Assembly (NCBI RefSeq): GCF_900324485.2
Contig: NC_046654.1
Location: 10,584,562 to 10,648,561, forward strand
DNA from: Mastacembelus armatus
Lineage: Eukaryota > Chordata > Actinopteri > Synbranchiformes > Mastacembelidae
Direction of reading: 5' to 3'
DNA: 64,000 nt
How positions within the stretch are numbered: the first letter of the stretch is position 1; each line of letters begins with the position of its first letter. The position numbers were made by a program, and so were the translations under genes. Below the pieces are notes generated by a model, which worked only from the letters and a program-made list of their open reading frames with translations, had not been told where the DNA came from and searched no databases. Below, piece by piece: positions 57,268 through 64,000 of this stretch.

Positions 57268-60200
57268 CTAAGGGGAGAAGGACAGTCATGGGTCAAGGGT
57301 TATAGTGCAAACAGGGCCATGCTAAACTCGTATTCATTTACCACATTAAAAACTGATACACCTCATTAATCCTCTATGAAAAGTACTTTTTCCAAGACCA
57401 CTAAGAGGTGCTGGTTTAAAACAGAATGGTTTGAAGTTGCAAAGCATCATCTTTTGTGCATTACTGCTTTGCAAACATTGCAGTGATTTATTATTGTAAT
57501 CTAAAAATGCAAATACTCAATATACTGAAAATTGAATTACTGTTTACAGCATTTCATTAACAAATAAACTAATACATCAATGTTTCAACTGTGATGGTTG
57601 TCTCTGGCAGAGTGGGAGACCAGGCTGTATGGTGGGTCCTCACCACTAACCACAGTTTGCTCAGGCCTCAAGTCAACACTTGTCTAAAATGTTCCCACCG
57701 TCTCCTCCACTGCCCTCAAAATGTGGCTGCCTACAACTGCCTATCTTATACTTCCCTATTTTTATGTCTGACATTTGTGTATGCTGTTTATTCACACCAT
57801 ATTCACCTTATTTATACACTGAAAGAGACCTTTATCGAGTGTTGGCCTGATTCATTAGAGATGGACTGGTTCACTGACCAGGCGGCCTAGGTAGGAGGCA
57901 CCACTGGCAATGAAGTCTGTGGCATACAGGATCGTGCAATTACCATATGTATGAGGCTGAATCATGGCTGCACTTCACTGCCCTGTTTTCCAGGACAACC
58001 AGTTTCATCTTCAATGGGGGGAAAAAAAAAAAACTAATCTACAGCGAGTAAACTGTTGAATTCACAAAACCTAAGCAGTTCAAGTGTATTTCATTGAGCC
58101 CTGAGGTAAATTACTTCAAGTTGATTTGTTTCAGGTTCAATGCTTTTTTCAATGTCACAGACAAGATGGATGGGGAGAGTATTTTTAAGAAAGGGGTAAC
58201 AAATTTTGGGAAGTCATCAATCCGCCACTGACCTCCTGATTTATACTTCCAGTTTGAAGATAGGAAAGAGCAATCTCTCCATCCCATCTCATAGTTCTGC
58301 TCTAAGAAACAAACACATACATTCTTTTCTGCTTTTTTTTGGTTATAAAACAGCATCACACCACCTCCTTTCTTTTGTAGCTGCTACTTTATAGCTGTAT
58401 CTGTGGTGCAGCCAGAGTTTATGTTGTATTTGTGTTGAATTACACAATCCGGATTTATTTCAAGTGCCATCTCTTTTTACTATGAGTTATAAACTCTTCT
58501 CTCTAGCTAGACATCCAGTTTCACTGAGCGTATTTGACAGACTGTGAGAAAAAGCCAAATTAGCATTCATTTGAAGGTTAGTGCAGCTAAAACTGCAACT
58601 ACACTGGCCCTTGACAAGGAGTCAAAACAGCTCTTTAAGTGTGATAAGACCTATGTGGGTGAGCACCTGCACACACAAATGTATGACTATTAAAAAAAGA
58701 CAGAGGATGCTAGGGTTTAAAAACCAATGCTGAGTCCTCTGCTGATGAATTCACAATAGGTCTATGTTCAGACTGAATATATCCAGATTATTGTGTTAAA
58801 GTGAACTAAGTAAGGGAGTGTGGAGTTGTGACTGCTTTTGCTTTGGTCACATTAAATTTAAAAAGACAGTCTGTGATGGAGGGCACATACAATAGTTGTT
58901 CATATTTGTCTGGGCAAAATAACTGATATGTGATACAAAGGAATGAAGGTTTATTTTAAGGGGAAAAAAAACCAAAAAAAAAACATTTGCAGTAATCTGG
59001 CCAGACCTGAGAATATCTATCTTCTAGTAGCAGGAACCCAACTGTGGCTGTGATTTACTTTATTATACTAAGATAAACACTGTGAAAAATTATTTCACAG
59101 CACATTATGAGTACTTCAATGTGTAAAATACGAGACACTCCAAATGTAACCACAGCAAACAGACCAACATTGTACTGAGAATTGATTTCAGTTCTGCTGT
59201 TGCATAACATGGCTGTGTACTAACTCATTTACTAATCAGCAAATGGAGGTCACCTGACCATTAGAGACAAAAGACAAGCAGCACTGCAAATGTGCCAGAT
59301 CTGGGCAGAACCGCACTGTCCTTAGTACGTGTGCTATCTGGATAGCACAAAGAGTGACTACACCTTAGTCACATGGGTGGGGATCAATGCAAGAACTGTA
59401 AAACCATGGAGTTTCAGTTGGTTTAGTGCTGGTTGCCTGGTTAATGATTGTGCGAGGTGTGAGGCATAGATGACTAATTACAGTACCCTTAGTCCTGCCC
59501 TGAAAAGTCAATTGCAGAGTGGTAAATCTGTTAAATATCTGTTGATTCAGATACCGTGTTCTTTACACAAGTTTCATCACAGACAAGGAAAAATCCAGCT
59601 GTATTTTAGACCCCGAGTTAACAAACTGTTTTAACAGAAATATGGAAAATCTTTTCATCTCAGTCTGAGAATATCTCTTGAGCCTTTTTACATCGGCACA
59701 ATCTATACAACAATGATACAGTCTCTACACAATATGCCTGCATCCAACGCAATCCGCTGTCATACTCAATGCACTTAAGAACTCATTATGTTACAACAGC
59801 ATTTTTTCCTTCTCTGTTCATCTTGCATCGAATTCTCCTCCACACGCCATTCCTCTTGCCTGTAGAAACATGCCCTGCAGCTCAAAAGTAAGATGTCAAC
59901 ACAAGGTGCAAAAGCCAATGAGGATAAAGTGCTTAGTGATCGTAGAAGGCTTGTTAGGATTGGTGCATGAGTAGCATTTTCAAATCTACTGCAGCTGCAT
60001 GGTTGCAGATTGGGCCTGCCAATAAAGCTAAATAATGACATGAAGGGTGTCTTTGGTTTTATTACACAGAATTTCAACAAGTGATGCGCAACGTCTCAAT
60101 GCTACAGCTGAGAACTGTAAGAACTGCAGGGTATGGTCACATTAACAAGCAAAATATCCTAACAGAACTGTGTTAAGTTGAAGTCTACAACATAATTTGG

Positions 60201-63200
60201 ATGAACTATCACTGGCTACTTAACACTAGCAGGTGTGAGCAGCAGCGATGACAGGGCCTTAGCAGTGGCATGAGGTAGAGCAGGTTGCTTTAACTTGAAA
60301 ATGCCATTTGTTTCCTGTCTTGCTATCACTCTCAATGTAAAAGGGCATGGGTGGACAGGAATTCATCTGTACTCCACTGAGGCACAGCTTTTAATCTCGA
60401 GCTTACCCAACACAAAGGGCCCATCGACAGCCTGGCCCCTACACAAAGACAGGACTCAACATCATACGAGGTCACCTCCCACTGGCAAAGACACATCACA
60501 AAGGATGAAGCTCTCCTCTCCCTGTGCGTGGACACAGTGACCCTGCTTTAGAGCTCATCCAAAAACCCAGCACTAAAGTCACTGATGTCCTGCTAAATGC
60601 TAAAAGCAGAAATGTCAGCTGACGTCTCTGAAAGTCCCCCTGGGAGTCAGTGCTAGCAGTGCGTCATGGTAGTGATGGACAGCATAGAAAACATGCTGGA
60701 TCCCAGAGGGAGGAGGTAGGTCAGGGCTAATATATTTTCAGCTTTGATGCAGCACCATAGTAGGGCTGAGCTATATACCCCGGGGAAATCTAAGAATGGT
60801 GATTTTGAGCGAACAGCGAGGACACAGCCCATAGTGTACTTTGGTTTTCAACATAATTCTGTACATGTACACTGAATGCATACTTTATGAAGCACTGTTG
60901 GTCTCTGTGCCTCTGCTTCATTCTTTATAAGTGTGTCTGGAGTTGCCCTGAGGCTGGATGTAATCTCACCTGCCTTTTGCTTTTGTTGTTATGCAAGCAG
61001 AGGGAGACACCATGTACAGAGGGGCAGACATGTGATGAATGATTTATTTTGTACGCCGTGTGGCACCTGACAGTCTAGTGTAAGAGAAACACGTGTTTGA
61101 GGTGAACTATGACTTCTGACCACACCTCACTTGCAGTTTATGACCAAACAGGAGAAGGGATCAACATGGATCTGTAGTCAAAAACCATACGGAAGGTCAA
61201 ATTGAGAACTCATTAGGCTAATGGCTGTCTCCTCAATATTAGTCTGCTGCTGATTATGCTGTGCAATGAAAGTTTACAAGGCAACCGTCTCTCAGCTTGT
61301 ATCAACATCACGACACTGTCATACATAATATTAGGTTAACTATTACTATGTGTGACTGAAGTGCCTCCGCAGGAAGAAAATGAGGTCTGCAATGAATGTT
61401 TTTGAGCCTGATGGACAAATAAAGTAACTTCATATAACTATTTAGAAGCGGTCACTGTGGACTACATCTTGGTCACACTGAATGATATCTTATTCATCAT
61501 TATCATCCTCACCCTGAACTCCTTGATGAGTCAAGATCACACACTTTTTATGACACTTGAAAAAATATTTTGTTAAACTAGGGCAGGGTCCCAGATCGCA
61601 CCCTATTTCACTCGCAGTGTGACACTCCACGGTTTACTCAGTAGTAAACGCCAGTCATCATTTTACGTCACTGTAGATCTGCACAATTTTGACTGCATTG
61701 CGGGTATATTCGTAGAAAGTATTGTACATGCCATCGGCACCGTTTTTTGTTCTAACGTATAATCCTTGGGGGCATATATGACCCAGTGGATGCATTATAT
61801 AGTTTCAATTCAGACATTCAGGATAAAACGTAATATATATTGACCTAGTAATTGAAGGGGGTCAACTCAGAGACAGAATTAATCAAAGGAATTATAAAAA
61901 ATGAACAAGACACTGGTAAATATCACACATTATGGCTCTGTTGTACTTACTTGCAAATCACTGTGATAAAGCTTTCTGAGCATTCCTAATATTTTGCTTT
62001 ATCTTATGTGACTAGATGCTAATGTCCACCAATCAGCAGCCTCTCGATAGTGGTGGACTGGAGGATCAATAAATACATTTCAAAGACAATCTCTTGCTTG
62101 TCAGCCTCCACAAATCCAATATGTGGGTGAGATACAGTAGCATGGTAAAAATGAATTTCAAATGCCTAAGCGCTTCCTATATAATATAAACAGTCACTCA
62201 ATAATTTTCCTTGGACAGCCCACTCTAGTGATGGCCATTTGCTGTGATGAGTTCTCTCTCTCAGTGAATACTGGCTTCCTCAAGGCCTCGCCTGGTGAGT
62301 TAAACTCATCATCTCTGTGATACAGACAGCCTAATGTACAGAGCACTGGAAAGATGGCTCTCATGAGCTCAGGGCTAAGGCGTCAGTATTGATGAGTTTG
62401 TGCACAATCAGTAGGAGGTGGGAGAGGAAGGATGGAGGAGAGTAAGTACAGAAAAGGTGAATGTGATAAAGGGCTATTTAAAAATGGAGCTGGAGTGGAA
62501 AGCTGCTGGAGGCTAAAGAAGTAATCATGTAAAGTCAAACAAAGGAACTTTCTGTTCTTTCTCAGTTCTGTCAATCCTTATGGGTATTCATGTAGATGCT
62601 TTCCCACATAAGAAATAGAAATATAAATGAACTCCCTGGGGCTACCAAATTTAACAAAGAGCTGGGTGACATAACCGCTACCAACCCTCTTGAGGATCCA
62701 ATCCCTTGTGGCAAATGGACATACCACATGGAACTCCAGTGACTGAACCTAATAATTATTGGTATGATCGTTTTATCTGGAGATTATTTTCATGATTTTA
62801 TTGGAAAAGCTGGTGTGTTTTATGTCTGCAAATAGTGAAAAACTCCAATTTCAGTGTCTCAGAAACCCGAGATGACCCCTTCAGACAGCTAATTTTATAT
62901 GGGATTTATTCATCTTTGGATATCCAAGGCTGAGTTGTTATCGCCAGGATCAGACAACCTGTCACACCACATGAACAAGGTTAGGCAATTAAATTGACTT
63001 CAAGAGATAAACCTGCAGCTATACTCTCCTCCTGCCTTCCAGAGAAGGTTAAATGCACTTGATATCCATATAACAGCAACACTCTCACCCACAGTCAACG
63101 CTTAAAGGAACAAAATGAATTTGGGTTTTCTGTAAAATGCACCATCACTTCCTGCACCCTTTCCATCATCTCTTACTATTACAATCTCTCCATATATCTT

Positions 63201-64000
63201 TGCATCTAATCAAACATTACTCTTCTCTGTTATGCTTCAAATACGTACTATCGCATAAGAACCGTATCGATAGTTGTAAAATAACAGGAAAATCTGAAAG
63301 GGAAAGTCTGAATGTTGCTGGGCTCAGAATTCACTAGTGCAATAGGAGAAGACAGCTTTGTACACAGACCTGTATAACAAGGCCAAAGCATTACAATGGC
63401 TGCCATTATCCTGGTTTGTGATGTGGCCCTGACAGTGCAGGCACTGACTGGCATTGGGTCTTGATAAAATGACACTTCTGGATGTCTGAGCAAACTGAGC
63501 TCCCTCAACTGGCAGTGACAGTTCAAAATAAAGAGCTCATACTGATTTGTATGAGGGAAAAGACTCAGGTAGTCCTATAAAAAGAGAAAAGGGGAAGGCC
63601 AGAGAACTGTTCACGTCCCTGGGTATCCCTGGCTGAGGGTCTGTAAGGATCTGCTGTCTCCCAGGAGGGGCTGAAAGCACAGTGGGAAACAAAGCCGTGC
63701 TTACTTTGGGACTATTCCCAGGACAAGGCTGTTTCTGGGTGTGCTGATATTGTCAGCACAGTGAGAAGAAAAAAATAACCTCAAAGCTTGGGAAAAAAGA
63801 ACCCCTCTAAGAAGACAAAAAAGCATTAAAAAAGGAAAAACGAGAGACAGGAAAGGACAGGATAATTTTCTCCTCAATCGCATAGACCACTTTAACTGTC
63901 AAGTAGTTTTCAGCACTGAGCTCCCAGGACTTAGTAACAATAGTTACTACGCTGCTGTGTGTGTTGTGTTTGCTTACTCAGTGTAACGTACTGTCTAAGA
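57268..64000 (-). other. itpk1: start of the large 5' intron of itpk1
   Basis: Nothing in these 6.7 kb matches the missing N-terminal exon (human protein region VGYWLSEKK to KRGMEVVQ). The stretch is probably all intron. Short ORFs on both strands have no similarity I recognise, and I see no mobile element with clear boundaries. Confidence 0.5.

Noticed and set aside
57268-64000. Search for the missing ITPK1 N-terminal exon
   Set aside because: No minus-strand segment resembles the conserved VGYWLSEKK or ELCRKRGMEVV stretch with a donor site in the right phase.

Overview
The window is vertebrate nuclear DNA, almost certainly from a teleost fish. It has many short protein-coding exons with GT-AG introns. 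It also has AT-rich noncoding DNA with microsatellites, a decayed Tc1-type transposon of the kind common in fish, and a tRNA-derived SINE of a form widespread in fish. There is no operon structure, phage or CRISPR.

Layout, left to right: first coding exon of zfyve28 (-, runs off the left edge); cfap99 (+, 15 exons, 656 aa), head-to-head with zfyve28; an unnamed cysteine-rich single-pass membrane protein (+, 9 exons, 343 aa); mrpl35 (+, 4 exons, 174 aa); reep1 (-, 7 exons, 296 aa with an unusually long tail); chmp3 (-, 6 exons, 221 aa); hspa4l (+, 19 exons, 831 aa), divergent from chmp3; plk4 (+, 15 exons, 932 aa); and itpk1 (-, 8 exons in view covering all but the N-terminus), which fills 42.7 kb to the right edge and converges on plk4. 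The exon joins were worked out by hand. In every gene the exon phases close exactly, and the spliced proteins match the expected families end to end.

The genes do not form one pathway. They appear as blocks with conserved neighbours: zfyve28/cfap99 (together on human 4p), mrpl35/reep1/chmp3 (together on human 2p), hspa4l/plk4 (together on human 4q) and itpk1 (human 14q). The window therefore spans several ancestral block junctions. Two genes concern cilia and centrioles (cfap99, plk4), two concern membrane shaping (reep1 at the ER, chmp3 in ESCRT-III), one is a mitoribosomal protein, one an Hsp110 chaperone and one an inositol phosphate kinase.

The most interesting leads are these. (1) An upstream ORF in the plk4 leader has a stop codon that overlaps the plk4 start codon. 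(2) A long Pro/Ser/Thr-rich exon extends reep1. (3) An interferon-response-like element and an 8-bp GAGGAAAC-type tandem lie just upstream of chmp3. (4) The cysteine-rich receptor-like gene is uncharacterised to me. (5) Possibly three diverged copies of an unnamed interspersed repeat lie between 13 and 18.6 kb. I see no clearly novel multi-gene system.
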